Part shown: piece by piece, positions 50,901-60,922 of the stretch | How positions within the stretch are numbered: position 1 is the stretch's first letter | How the letters are laid out: each line of letters opens with the position of its first letter | Source of the DNA: Alnus glutinosa | Lineage: Eukaryota; Streptophyta; Magnoliopsida; Fagales; Betulaceae | DNA: 64,000 bases | Assembly (NCBI RefSeq): GCF_958979055.1 | Contig: NC_084886.1 | Coordinates: 47,013,154-47,077,153 of the forward strand | Reading direction: 5' to 3' | The notes under the pieces: generated by a model | The model's input: the letters and a program-made list of their open reading frames with translations, nothing else | Told to the model about the DNA's origin: nothing | Databases searched by the model: none | Position numbers and translations under genes: made by a program

Positions 50901-51913
50901 TTTGGAACAGCAGAAGACCCAGAAATCTTCTCTAGCTCCAGCTTTCTACTGGGATAAATATCAATGTTAATTTCAACATACCTGAGCCCTTTCCAGTACA
51001 AAAATAACCTAGCCCCATTGCAATCCGAGCATCCTAGCCTAGTGTACAATATAATTCTTCCTTTCATGGCTATAGGTTGTGCTGATCCTTTGATAACTTC
51101 CACCCTCTGCTCAGCTTCATTGTCTGCATTTGCATCATGTGACATCATAATATAGCTTAAAGGATTCCATGCAGATTTCTCCATTGTTTTCTCAGGGACT
51201 TCTTTTCCATCACTGTTTTCAATGGAATCAAGTACAACCTTATTTTCATCATCAAAAGCATCGGGTCCCTCTTCATCTTTTTTTCCAGAAAGGCGACGCA
51301 GAACGCTGGATACTGCAACTACACTCTTCTCCTTAACAAAGTTTTTAAGTGCCACTGCTTTATCGACTACACCCTGTGTCTCTGGATCAAGATCCAATGA
51401 ACGAGTAGATGTGCTCCGACTAGCTTCCATCTCAGGGACCTCTGTTCCATCAAAGACAGGCTCCTGTTCCTTATCCTCACCAAAATCCTCCTTTGTAGTT
51501 TGATCTGTAGCCTCTTCAGCTTTAGACTCCAAATCCCTATTCTGACCCATCTTGTCACCTAAATCCCTGCTTTCATTCATCTTGTCACCAAAGTCAGCTT
51601 GGCCACTATCATTTTCCAACTTTTGTTCTTGAGATTTGGGCCGCAAAACCCTACCCACATCCATCTTTTCATCCAGATCATTCACCTCATTGCCTACCTT
51701 TTCTTCCTGACCTTCAGTACCATCCATCTTATCACCCAATTCATCTTTCCGACTATCGTTGTTAAACTTAGGACTATACTCACTGGCATTGGCATTTAGA
51801 GATTCCATCTCCTTAAATGGTTCCCCTCGATCTTCCTTCTGAACAACAAGTTCTTTCTCTTCAGCAGTTAGAGAATTTGTTCTACTTTTCTCAGTCAATT
51901 CTTCCTTTTCCAT
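47953..51913 (-). CDS. Glutaredoxin-DEP-DUF547 multidomain protein
   Basis: Six coding exons: 51913-50585, 50282-50227, 50113-49880, 49782-49491, 48968-48772, 48106-47953 (2,262 nt, 753 aa), all in phase. Residues 1-270 are acidic and low in complexity, with repeated GDKM/RDL units. A glutaredoxin-like domain follows (about 283-372), with GRIILYTRLGCSDCNGARLF; its active site is CSDC (295-298) rather than CPYC, and VPKVFFNEILIGG carries the cis-Pro region. A DEP domain covers about 395-480 (VKDRFYKMRRFTSCFLGSEA, DGNHLYRFLD). DUF547 spans about 500-700 (MAREEKLAFFINLYNMMAIH, VALPYSEPLIHFSLVCGTRS). The end is VIYQPYDWSLNC. The layout matches Arabidopsis At3g11920-type proteins. Biochemical role is not known to me. 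Confidence 0.92.
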
Positions 51914-53535
51914 AATGAAAGCAAGACAAGTTTGGGCTCCAGCTCATCAAAACATGGACCTATAATTTTGGATGTTCTACACTTGTGGGGTGTGAGAATT
52001 TAAGGAGTTAATGCAGGCTGCTGCAAGAAGCTAAAAAAAAAATTATAATGTCATTACTTCGCACACATATCAGCATATTAAAAATAAAAAATTAAGCCGC
52101 TAAAAGACATGAATAATCATGCAAGATATATCACATTTAGCATGAATAATACAAAAACTTCAGACACTCGTAAAGCAGAAAAGGGGTGGGGGGAGGACCA
52201 ATACAGAATCTATTTTTGGTTCTAGATTTCCATGAGTGCTAGGATAAATCACGTCTGCCCCTGGTGCAATACCATTGAAATCCCTATCTAACCCTCATCT
52301 CATAGCAGCATCTAGACAATCGGATGGCCTTAAAAATAAGTAACCCTGATTACATAAAACAGATTGCTGACCATTAATACATAAGCCATCAGCTATGAAG
52401 ATCCAGGCATATTCAAGAACAAATTGTAGTATTCTTGAGATACACAGATGGACAATTGTTAATGTAGCTTTTACAGACACATGTAAAAGTCACTCATAGT
52501 TAATCCAAACACAAAATAGCAGATGTGGAGTATACAATATATACATATGTGTGTGCGTGTGTGTGCATACCAGAAGAGAAGATACGACCAGAAACCACTA
52601 ACCCATCAAGCCAAAATGCAAGGTAAATACAACATTCGACAAAAATATATATTTCTTCCACAATTGTAGTAAGAAAGATTCGTGCTAGAACCCCACCAAG
52701 ACTCATACTGCATACATGAATACAAAGTTTGTGAAAATATCCTCAGACCAGACATATTTCAAAAGATTAAACCCAATCGTATTGTTGCCCCCGGGCCCCA
52801 CTTAAACAATTGTCATCAAATGACCCCGTCAATAGCTAACCCAAACCTTAGAATATTTCAATCGTCAATTCTGATTAGAACAGAGAGAGAGCGAGAGATT
52901 CAAAGTTTGTACCAGTCAAAGACTGACCTGCCTAAAAAGTAAACGTAAAAAACTAGAACAAGGAATTCAAAGAATATGCAGAAAATCCTTTTAAGAGAAT
53001 AAAGCTTTTAAATCTTAAAATTTCCCTTTCTTTCTGAACCCAGTAACAAAACCACCCCACAGCATTGCATTGTGTAGGCAAACGAGTAAAGCTAAATTTT
53101 ATTTTTCATTCTTGAACCAAGAACCAATATAAGTGATAAACGATTTTGTTTTCATTCCAACGGAATTCTCAGTAACCAAACAGATGTAGAATGCCATCCA
53201 CATACACAAGGAAGCGCAGACAGAAAGAGCAAGAATTAAAGAAGAATAATGAAAAAATTGTTTCAATCTCACGAACCAAACGAAACTAGCAACATCAGGA
53301 TTTTCCAAACCATTCAATTAGTATCCATATAGAAAAAAAAAAATAAAAAAAATAAAAATAAAAAAGAGAAAGAGAAAGAGAAAGAAATCTTACAGATCTG
53401 AGAGGACAGAGGCGCTGGTTGAGGAATAATGGAGAAGAAGATCTGAAGGAACTGAACTACAAGATTGGCAATAAATATTTTGAAAGTTACAAGTTCTTTC
53501 TCTCTCTTTTTCTTTTGTTTTGGGGAGATTGACAA
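51914..53535 (-). other. Split 5' leader of the Grx-DEP-DUF547 gene
   Basis: The minus strand has an acceptor (CTTCTTGCAG) near 52,024 just upstream of the ATG, and a donor (CAGATCT|GTAAGA) near 53,394. The first leader exon is therefore about 53,394-53,535, with a leader intron of about 1.37 kb. Further leader exons cannot be excluded. ORFs here have no domain. Confidence 0.5.
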
Positions 53536-53623
53536 AGCGCCGGAAGCGGGAAGTCCGTGGGCTGAAAAATGAAAATGAGAGAACGGATGAAATGGATTTC
53601 GGACTTTGGGACCCTCCACATAC

Positions 53624-53637
53624 ATTTTATACGTGTG
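53624..53637 (-). promoter_or_regulatory. TATA box and ACGTGT motif of the Grx-DEP-DUF547 gene
   Basis: Gene-strand CACACGTATAAAATG: TATAAAAT at 53,631-53,624 preceded by CACACGT, an ABRE-like core. Position fits a start near 53,590-53,600. Confidence 0.4.
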
Positions 53638-53939
53638 ATGTGGCCTGTGGAGTGTGGACCTCCATTTTCTTGTCTCCCCATGTTACTAAATCCCACTCGG
53701 TCCGCGCCCCCTATCTTTTCTTTTCTTTTTTTCTTTTTTTTTTTGTATTCAATCAAATCTCGTTAGGAAATCTACTTAAAATCAGACAAAATATTCTTTT
53801 ATTGGGCTTATCCGAATGGCCTTCTAAATCTTTTGGCAATGGTGGTCCAACTGTTGATGAGCTCAAGAGTACTTGGTTAGACAGACCTTGTAGGCATTTC
53901 GATGGTTGGGTAAAAAAAAAAAAAAAAGTATTCAAGTTT

Positions 53940-54598
53940 TGGTAATAAATTATTCTGAATATATAATATGACTAATTTATTTAATATTTGTAGTGACATA
54001 GTTGATCATTTTATCATAAATATTATTTTATTAATTTAAAAAAAAAAATTCTTTTTTGCAAAAACAATTGTTAAGGGTATTGTCACTAATGTTTCTACAA
54101 GCAATGCAAGCATTTGAAAAATAATATAATTTATTTATATAAGTTAGTATTTCAATTGGGGTATTTATTTCAATGTTCTTTTTCTTTTTATAAGCCATCG
54201 TAGCATGCCAAAAGGTCTCCTTGCAATTTTTTTTTGTTTTTTCTAAGCCCTTACACATTCCTTTACAATTTTTTCGTCAAAATTAATATAAAGGACCTTT
54301 TTGGGCCTTTATAAAATTTGGGCATTAGGTGAGGGCCTCACTCGCCTACTTATTGAGTTGACTCTATTCATAGTATTAACTAAAGTATTTCAAGTCATTG
54401 TTAAGTATTGCTGAGTAGACACGAGTGAGTATATAAAGATTTGAGTCTCGTATTATAAAGATATCATAAGTGTGAGTAATTAATATAATAGAGTTTGACC
54501 CAAATTCATAAGTTTCAACTTTTGAGTTGAGTTATGTCTTATCATGCTATATTATGAGTTTACTAAAAGACTTCTCAATATATCAATCTTACTAACAC
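53940..54598. other. AT-rich intergenic; possible LTR remnant
   Basis: No gene. The tail (TGACCCAAATTCATAAG, TTTTGAGTTGAGTTATGTCT, ...TAACACG) runs directly into a tRNA-Met-type PBS at 54,600 and may be the decayed 5' LTR of the copia element; its start was not found. Confidence 0.4.
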
Positions 54599-56170
54599 GT
54601 GGTATCAAAGCCATGTTCAATATTCATATTAGGACTTGGCTTAGGTGTTGTGAAAAAAAAAAAAAAAAAAAAAAACTAGAACACCTATGCAATAGTTTTT
54701 GAGGGGTCCAAATTTAATTTCACTTTCCTTATCTTTCTCACGAAACACTTTAAATTAAATTTGAACCCTTTAAAAAACGATAGCATCTTTTACGGCGCAT
54801 AGGCCAAATCATTTAGATTGACGATTGCGAATTTGCGGTAAATATGGCGAGCCCTAGTATAAAGTGGAAAAGTTCAATGAGAATAATAATTTATCTCTTT
54901 AGCATAGAATGTTGAATGATCTTTTGATTCAGTAAGAAGTCTAGATGGCGTTATTGGAAAATACGAAGAAGCCTTAGAAAATAGACGATGATGAGGGGGG
55001 AGAGATGGTTGTAAAGGCTACCGGTGTGATCCATCTGAATTTATCAGATGGAGTCATTCACAATGTGATTGATGAGGAGAATCCAAAGTCAATTTGGCAT
55101 AAATTAGAGAGTTTGTACATGGCAAAGAATATTACGAATAAAGTTGTATGTGAAGAAACAACTTTACATTTTACAAATGGTGGAAAATACATATTTGCTA
55201 GAGCACCTAAACAAGTTCAACATGTTGAATAAATAGATTTTTGAACTTTAGAATTAAGATTGAAAATGGAATGGATCCATTGGAATGAAGGCCCAACTCA
55301 GAACCTTGCCCAAAACCCAAAACATAGCTTAATTGGAGCACACTTTCAGAAGGACCATATATGAAAAGCATTGTATAATGGAAATTATAGAAATGCAAGT
55401 CATTAATGGGTGGTGCCATTAATGACAAATTACCTAATTAAGGTACACAACGTAAATCGTATTTTGCCTATAAAAAGTCGGTAAAAGACTAGACCGAGTA
55501 CGCTCTTATGTCCTAATCTTTATTTATTTCCTGATTCTTACATTTATATTCTTGTTGACTTAAGTATCGTAGGTGGTGCTGCCACCCCCCTCCCCCTTTG
55601 GCGGTGCACCACTCTGACCTTTGACAGTCTTGCAAGGATCCTGGATCGAGGTATGAACCAAAGCACGAAAGTGAAAAGTCTAAGGGGAGGAATGGTAGAG
55701 GGAAGCAATCTCTGTCCAAGTAACGATCCGCACATGATGAATAATCTCGATTAAATGAAAAAGATGTGGAGTGTTATTATTGTCACAATAAATGACAATA
55801 AAAAAGATTCTGCTGTGTGTTGAAACAATACTTGGAAGAAAAAAAGAATAAAAAAGGTTATGCAGATTCAGTTAGTGTGGCCAATGATGAGTCTAATGAT
55901 AGTGAGGTTAGTGCATATCTTATTTCAGTAAAGAAAGTGTTTATGTCTTGGTTTGGAGTTTGGCGTTAAGGGCTATAGACTATAGGATCCGGTTTCAAAG
56001 AAAAAAATTGTTAACATAGATGTGGTGTTTGATGAAGCCTATATGCTAAGAAATGACGAAGATGAAGCATTGACTAACCGATAGAAAGGGAAACAAGTTA
56101 TGGAGGTGGAGATTGATGACAAACGTTCACCCACAGATATATGTGATGACAAACGAATTCCAAGAAACTC
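54599..56170 (+). pseudogene. Collapsed copia retrotransposon with internal deletion and nested insert
   Basis: A PBS-like TGGTATCAAAGCC lies at 54,600. A gag (UBN2-type) fragment follows at 55,005-55,230 (KATGVIHLNLSDGVIHNVID, NPKSIWHKLESLYMAKNITN). A zinc-knuckle remnant is at about 55,770-55,835 (CYYCHN...CCVLKQ, with stops), and a fragment of the integrase-RT connector is at about 55,975-56,170 (KGYRL*DPVSKKKIVNIDVV, FDEAYML). Protease, integrase core and RT are missing. Between gag and knuckle (about 55,240-55,640) lies unrelated DNA with GCCTATAAAAAGTC and TTGACTTAAGTATCGTAGG, which looks like part of another LTR. Confidence 0.7.
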
Positions 56171-56816
56171 ACAGCACAAAAAAGAGCCTTATTCTTTAGC
56201 AAAATGCAGAGAGAAACAGGTATAAATTATGTGCTTCACATAGAGAGAATATCCACATAGCATCAATTGGCTTGTGCTTCACATAGCACCCTTCAAATGT
56301 ATAATATACCTTGAAAGAAGAGGAACAAATATTCATCACTGATTCACTGTTTATAAACCACGAAAAAATTTCAATAAGCCACGTAAAGTTTGGAAGATCT
56401 TCCTACATAGAGGACCTCTTTGCAATTTACTTGCCAAGACAAATCTTGCTTTGCGTAACTAATACACTGCACATGTCTACAATAATGCATTCTTACTGAT
56501 GCGAGCTTTGGTGCTCAGCGTTCCTGAAGGAAAGTAACAATACATTGTTCCCGAGAAAAGACACAGGGAAATCACCTGGATGAATGAAGTGAATTGGAAC
56601 TGAACAATTTTTCTTTCTCCCCTTCCTACTCGAGAGCAAAGATGGCAGGGTTCAAACAGGGAGTCAGGCAGATCACTCCTTGCCAATACATTTTTTCATA
56701 TATTAATTCAATGTTTATGTGTTTCCCCTCTTCGGTAGATATCTGCTCTATGTTAAGTGGATATATATGATTGCAATCAAATTTGTTAAGACATCAGAAT
56801 CCCTATATGCAAAGGA
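56171..56816. other. Spacer and 3' flank of the PPR gene
   Basis: No gene. Short imperfect duplications (GTGCTTCACATAG at 56,229 and 56,273) are present. The 3' UTR of the PPR gene should lie at its right end. Confidence 0.4.
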
Positions 56817-58679
56817 TTAACTTGACTGCAAGAAATACTCAGATGAAGGATCCATATCCCACTCAAAATCTCCACATTCAGTAAGAACTGTTGCAAAGAT
56901 GTAATCATCCACCTCAAAACCTTCAGCTTTCATCCGATACATGAGCTTCAAAGCCTCTTGGCAGAGCCCATTTTTAGCATAACACAGAATCATTGCCTTC
57001 CAAGAAACCAAATTCCGTTCTGGCATGCTGTTAAAAACTAGGAACGCCTCTGATACATATCCGCATTTCGCATACATATAAATTAATGCACTGCCCACAA
57101 AGACATTATACAATGCAGGAGTCTTGTTTGCATGGGAATGAATTGATTTCCCTTGAAGGATAGCTTCCAGATTAGCACATGCTTTCAGAGCTGATGAATA
57201 AGTAAAAGAGTTAGGATCCACACCTTCCTCCATCATTTCTTTCATGAACTCAAGAGCCTCAGACTCATGCCCAAGTCGTGCACTACCAGAAATAATGGCA
57301 GTCCATGAGACAACATCCCTAAGAGGCATCTGTTGGAGGACCTTGAAGGCATGAAGGTACCCTGCACATTTACAGTAAAACCATACTAGAGTGCTTCCTA
57401 TGTATATATTGGTTTCGACAGAATTCTTGATTATTTGTGCATGAAGTTCTCTTCCCAACAGTGAAGCCTCAATAGAGCCACAAGCCCTGAGGACACTTAC
57501 AATCGTCAAGTTGTTTGCATATATATTTCGTCTCTTCATTACTCTAAAGAGTCTTAGGGCCTCCTCACCAAGCCCATATCGAGCATATCCAGCTATAAAT
57601 GATGTCCATGTAACTGTGTTTCTATTCCTCATTCTATTAAATACTTTTCTAGAATCTATCATCTCCCCACATTTTGCATACAAATCAACAAGGGAAGTCC
57701 CTATAAAAACATCATTCTTATACATTTTCTTCACTACGGCACCGTGTAACTGTCTCCCAAATTTTAATGCCTTCTCCTCTCCACAGGCCTTCAGAACACC
57801 ACATACTGTAAACTCATTAGGGGAGAACCCGTTACTTAACATTTGTGAGAACAGCGACAAGGCCTCCTGTCCATGCCCTTGTTGTGAACAAGCAGTAATC
57901 ATAGTTGTCCAACAAACCACATCCCGCTCAGGCATCTGATCAAATGCACGAAATGCACTTTGCAGCGCCCCACATTGTGCATAGAGGTAAACAATGGCAC
58001 TATCCACAATCAAGTTCCTCAAACCACCTTTCACAATACAAGCATGAATTTGACTCCCCAGCTCAAAATCCAATCTCCTACTACATAAATTCAAAACACA
58101 TACAAACATCTTTTCATTCGCTCGAACCCCATTTTCAATAGAATCCTCAAACAAACTCAAAGCCTCATCTTCCAAACCAACATCCAAATACCCATTAATC
58201 ACAGCGGTCCAAGTAACCACATTCTTCTTCGGCATTTTATCGAACACCTTACGGGCCTCACCTAACTTCCCGAACCCCAAATAAGAACTTATCAAATTAT
58301 TGCCAACGTACGTGACCGAATCCCACAAAAATTTCACAACAACCGCATGTATCTTTCTGACCTCCTTCAAACTACGACAAGACCGAAGCCACAGCGCGAG
58401 GCGTTCAGGACTGAGCCACTGGCTCTCCGACTCATTGTCAGGAAAATCCGCATCTGGGTTTTCTTGGGAGCCGGAGGTAAAACTTGGGTTCTGACAATGG
58501 GACGTCGAATTCGGATCTTCGCTACAAAAGCAACGCAAATCCGTGGCGATCCTGTAATGACTATTATTCCTTGACTTCGAGCTCTTCCTTTGTGTCGAAG
58601 ATTTGGATGGTTGGGTAAAGAAAAGTGAAGGTGGTAGAGAAGGAGAGAACCGTGACAAGAGAAAAGTTGCCGAGAGCAT
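56817..58679 (-). CDS. SEL1: Pentatricopeptide repeat protein, SEL1/PDM1 (At4g18520) type
   Basis: One uninterrupted 620-codon frame, intronless like most PPR genes. The first ~70 residues are Ser/Arg-rich (MLSATFLLSRFSPSLPPSLF...), a plausible plastid transit peptide. From about residue 95 (LALWLRSCRSLKEVRKIHAV) PLS-type repeats run to the end, with typical L- and S-motif phrases such as YVGNNLISSYLGFGKLGEAR, NVVTWTAVINGYLDVGLEDE, FVGSALIYMYAKCGYVSEAF and NLVSWKAMILCYAKNGLCQE. The C-terminus (GFEVDDYIFATVLTECG) stops soon after the last repeat without a DYW deaminase. Order, length and wording match Arabidopsis At4g18520, required for plastid rpoA processing and accD editing. RNA target in this species is inferred from that orthology. 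No frameshift. Confidence 0.92.
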   Translation of the reverse strand: MLSATFLLSRFSPSLPPSLFFTQPSKSSTQRKSSKSRNNSHYRIATDLRCFCSEDPNSTSHCQNPSFTSGSQENPDADFPDNESESQWLSPERLALWLRSCRSLKEVRKIHAVVVKFLWDSVTYVGNNLISSYLGFGKLGEARKVFDKMPKKNVVTWTAVINGYLDVGLEDEALSLFEDSIENGVRANEKMFVCVLNLCSRRLDFELGSQIHACIVKGGLRNLIVDSAIVYLYAQCGALQSAFRAFDQMPERDVVCWTTMITACSQQGHGQEALSLFSQMLSNGFSPNEFTVCGVLKACGEEKALKFGRQLHGAVVKKMYKNDVFIGTSLVDLYAKCGEMIDSRKVFNRMRNRNTVTWTSFIAGYARYGLGEEALRLFRVMKRRNIYANNLTIVSVLRACGSIEASLLGRELHAQIIKNSVETNIYIGSTLVWFYCKCAGYLHAFKVLQQMPLRDVVSWTAIISGSARLGHESEALEFMKEMMEEGVDPNSFTYSSALKACANLEAILQGKSIHSHANKTPALYNVFVGSALIYMYAKCGYVSEAFLVFNSMPERNLVSWKAMILCYAKNGLCQEALKLMYRMKAEGFEVDDYIFATVLTECGDFEWDMDPSSEYFLQSS

Positions 58680-59561
58680 CGCCTAATTTTTTTTGCTTGG
58701 AATTCCCGCGAAAAATTAAATAAAAAGTCAGTTTGAGAAGACGAGCTCCGCTAGGCAGAGTAGTAAATTAGTAGCCGTTTGTTGGTCTTCATTAACGTTC
58801 AGATTTTAAAAGCTAATCACTAATCTGATATACGACAACGTTTCGGTCCGCAACATAACTCTTTCGCTTTTTTGTTTTTTTTTTTTTTTGTTTTAGGTTA
58901 AATAATTTAGCCCATAAACTATCTGTCATTTGTAACGTAGCACCATGAATGGATAGCTCACATGCTATGGTCTTTTAAACTACCAATTTGATATGATTTA
59001 GTTCATTCTGTTAGTCTTGATTGTTATCTTGAATGGAAAATTAGATTTGATCAAAATGTTTCGAAAATACATTAGTTTGACCATTGAAAAACAACAATTA
59101 CCCGTTGTATTTATGTATTTATTTATCCTTATAATGTATTTATCATTCTTTGTGGTCAGCCAAAATTACAAATCGCTCGTAGTAGAATAAAAAATAATTC
59201 ATAAGTCCTTGAGATAGGTCACTATTTATTAAAAAAATATGAATACAAAAAACAAAAAATAATAATAATAAAAAACTTAACAAATTAATTTTTAGGATAA
59301 ATGCAAAATCAATATTTGTGGTTAGCCTAAATTACAAATCACTTATTGAGGTATAAAAAATAATTCAGATGTCATCGAAATAGGCCAAATTAACAGTTTA
59401 GACCCTGTAGTCAGATTCCGGTAAAATACTTGACGGATTCCGTTAGTATGCCACGTTACCACCAATAGAATAGTGACATGTGTTACTCTTAATAGAAGAA
59501 GAAGAAAAAAAAAAAAAAAAAAAAAAAAAGAAGAAGAAGAAGAAGAAAGAAAGAAAGAAGG
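58680..59561. other. Intergenic with degenerate direct repeats
   Basis: TTTGTGGTCAGCCAAAATTA...CAAATCGCTCGTAG...AAAAATAATTCA at 59,150-59,206 recurs as TTTGTGGTTAGCCTAAATTA...CAAATCACTTATTG...AAAAATAATTCA at 59,313-59,370. An (AAG)n/poly(A) tract lies at 59,500-59,560. This looks like nested MITE debris; no gene. Confidence 0.45.
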
Positions 59562-60000
59562 AAGAACTTCACTTAAGAGTACTGAACTATTGGCATATTT
59601 GACTTAAGGATATTAAACTTCAAAACGTTTCAAATTAGGGTATTTAATTTTTCAAACGTCTCAATAATAAGTACTCCGTTAGGATTTACTGTTAAATCCC
59701 GCCAAAATTCCCAAATTACCTACTCTTTTGTTTTTTGGAAAAAAAAATTAGTAGAATTTAGGTATTTGTCAGAATTTAACAGAATTTGCAAAAATGTCCA
59801 TACTTGAATCTTTAATTTATTTTATTTTTTAAATAAACATAGAGGTATTTTGAGAATTTTGACAGATTTAATGGTAAATCCTAACAGAGTACCTGTTATT
59901 AAGACGTTTTGAAAATTGGAACCCTAGTTTGAAACATTTTGAAGTTTAGTGCCCTTAAGTCAAATAGACTGATAGTTCGATACCTTTAAGTGAAGTTCTT
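59562..60000. repeat. Fold-back MITE family 1, copy C (intact ends)
   Basis: Exact 15-bp terminal inverted repeats, AAGAACTTCACTTAA (59,562-59,576) and TTAAGTGAAGTTCTT (59,986-60,000). The interior shares TCAGAATTTAACAGAATTTG, AAACGTTTCAAATTAGGGTA and ATCCTAACAGAGTAC with copies A (26,711) and B (28,608). Confidence 0.75.
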
Positions 60001-60079
60001 CCTAAAAAGAAACATATTAATATATAAAAAATATAATATATAAAACCTAAAAAATTAAAAACTAATTTGAGTTTTGGCA

Positions 60080-60530
60080 GTAGTCTGGCAGAGGCTCGTC
60101 AGTGGTATGGCGGTAGCTTGGTGGTGGTTCGACGGTGATTCAGGAGTGGCTTAGTGGTGGTCTAGTAGTGGTTTGAGGTGGCTAAACGGTGATATGAGGT
60201 GGTTCGATGGTGGTACGAGGTGGCTTAGTGATGGTCTTGTGGTGGCTCAACGATGCCTTAGGGTTGGCTCGATGATGGTTTGGGGTGGCTCGATAAAGGT
60301 TCGGGGGCGGTCCAATGCTGGCTTGTGGTGGTCCGTCGTTGGTACGACGGTCTTAAAAGGAGAAACTCAAACTCAGAAAATAATTTATGAAATTTAAATA
60401 TGAAAATCATTTTTCAAAACTAAAAAATAAATTTTGTCAAATCAAAAAATATTTTTTGCTCGTTCCAAACATAAAAAAATACAAATAAATATTTTTTTAA
60501 AAATATTTTACGCATAAACAAAATCATAAG
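60080..60530. repeat. GGTGG-type minisatellite plus family 2 TIR end
   Basis: About 60,090-60,350 is a degenerate array of 10-20 bp units built on GGTGGCTYRACGRTGGT/GAGGTGG. It passes into AAAATCATTTTTCAAAACTA...CTCGTTCCAAACATAAAAAA...ATTTTACGCATAAACAAAA, which follows the right end of the element at 41,535-42,195. The ORF across it is repeat-driven, not a gene. Confidence 0.55.
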
Positions 60531-60840
60531 TAAAATAACTATTTTATTTAGTAACCAAGTGCGTATATATTTTTTTTTTTTTTAAAAAAAAAATTTATAC
60601 TTAAATTTAAAGATAAATATATAATAAATCTCGAATGATTTTTTAAATCCATCCCTTACTTTTTTTTTAAAAAACGCTCCGACTCATAAATTTACTGTAC
60701 ATTTACCATAAATTTAGAAACCTTCGAGGCCGCCATTATCATTGAGTGTTGTGTTCGCGTTTCAGCCAACGAAACTAAAACCCTCTGTTTAACAAAAAAG
60801 AAACTAAAACGCTATTGCGTTTCGTCAATCGTTCCATTTG

Positions 60841-60849
60841 AAACCCTAA
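60841..60849 (+). promoter_or_regulatory. Telo-box (AAACCCTAA) of the At4g37920-like gene
   Basis: AAACCCTAA followed by AACCCCCC, 82 bp before the ATG at 60,923. Confidence 0.45.
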
Positions 60850-60922
60850 AACCCCCCAAAAGGATCCTGATAATTCTGTCAGCAAATTTGCATTTTTCTC
60901 AATAATTTCCCTTATAGTATCC

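Noticed and set aside
53487..53945. ORFs of 141, 89 and 65 aa near the Grx-DEP-DUF547 promoter
   Set aside because: Driven by T-rich and A-rich low-complexity runs and overlapping the predicted leader and promoter; no family similarity.
57511..58574. Plus-strand ORFs of 64-142 aa
   Set aside because: Antisense shadows of the intact PPR gene.
60080..60350. Possible CRISPR-like or protein-coding tandem array (GGTGG units)
   Set aside because: Units are degenerate with no fixed repeat/spacer length, the genome is a plant nucleus, and the 74-aa ORF is repeat-driven.
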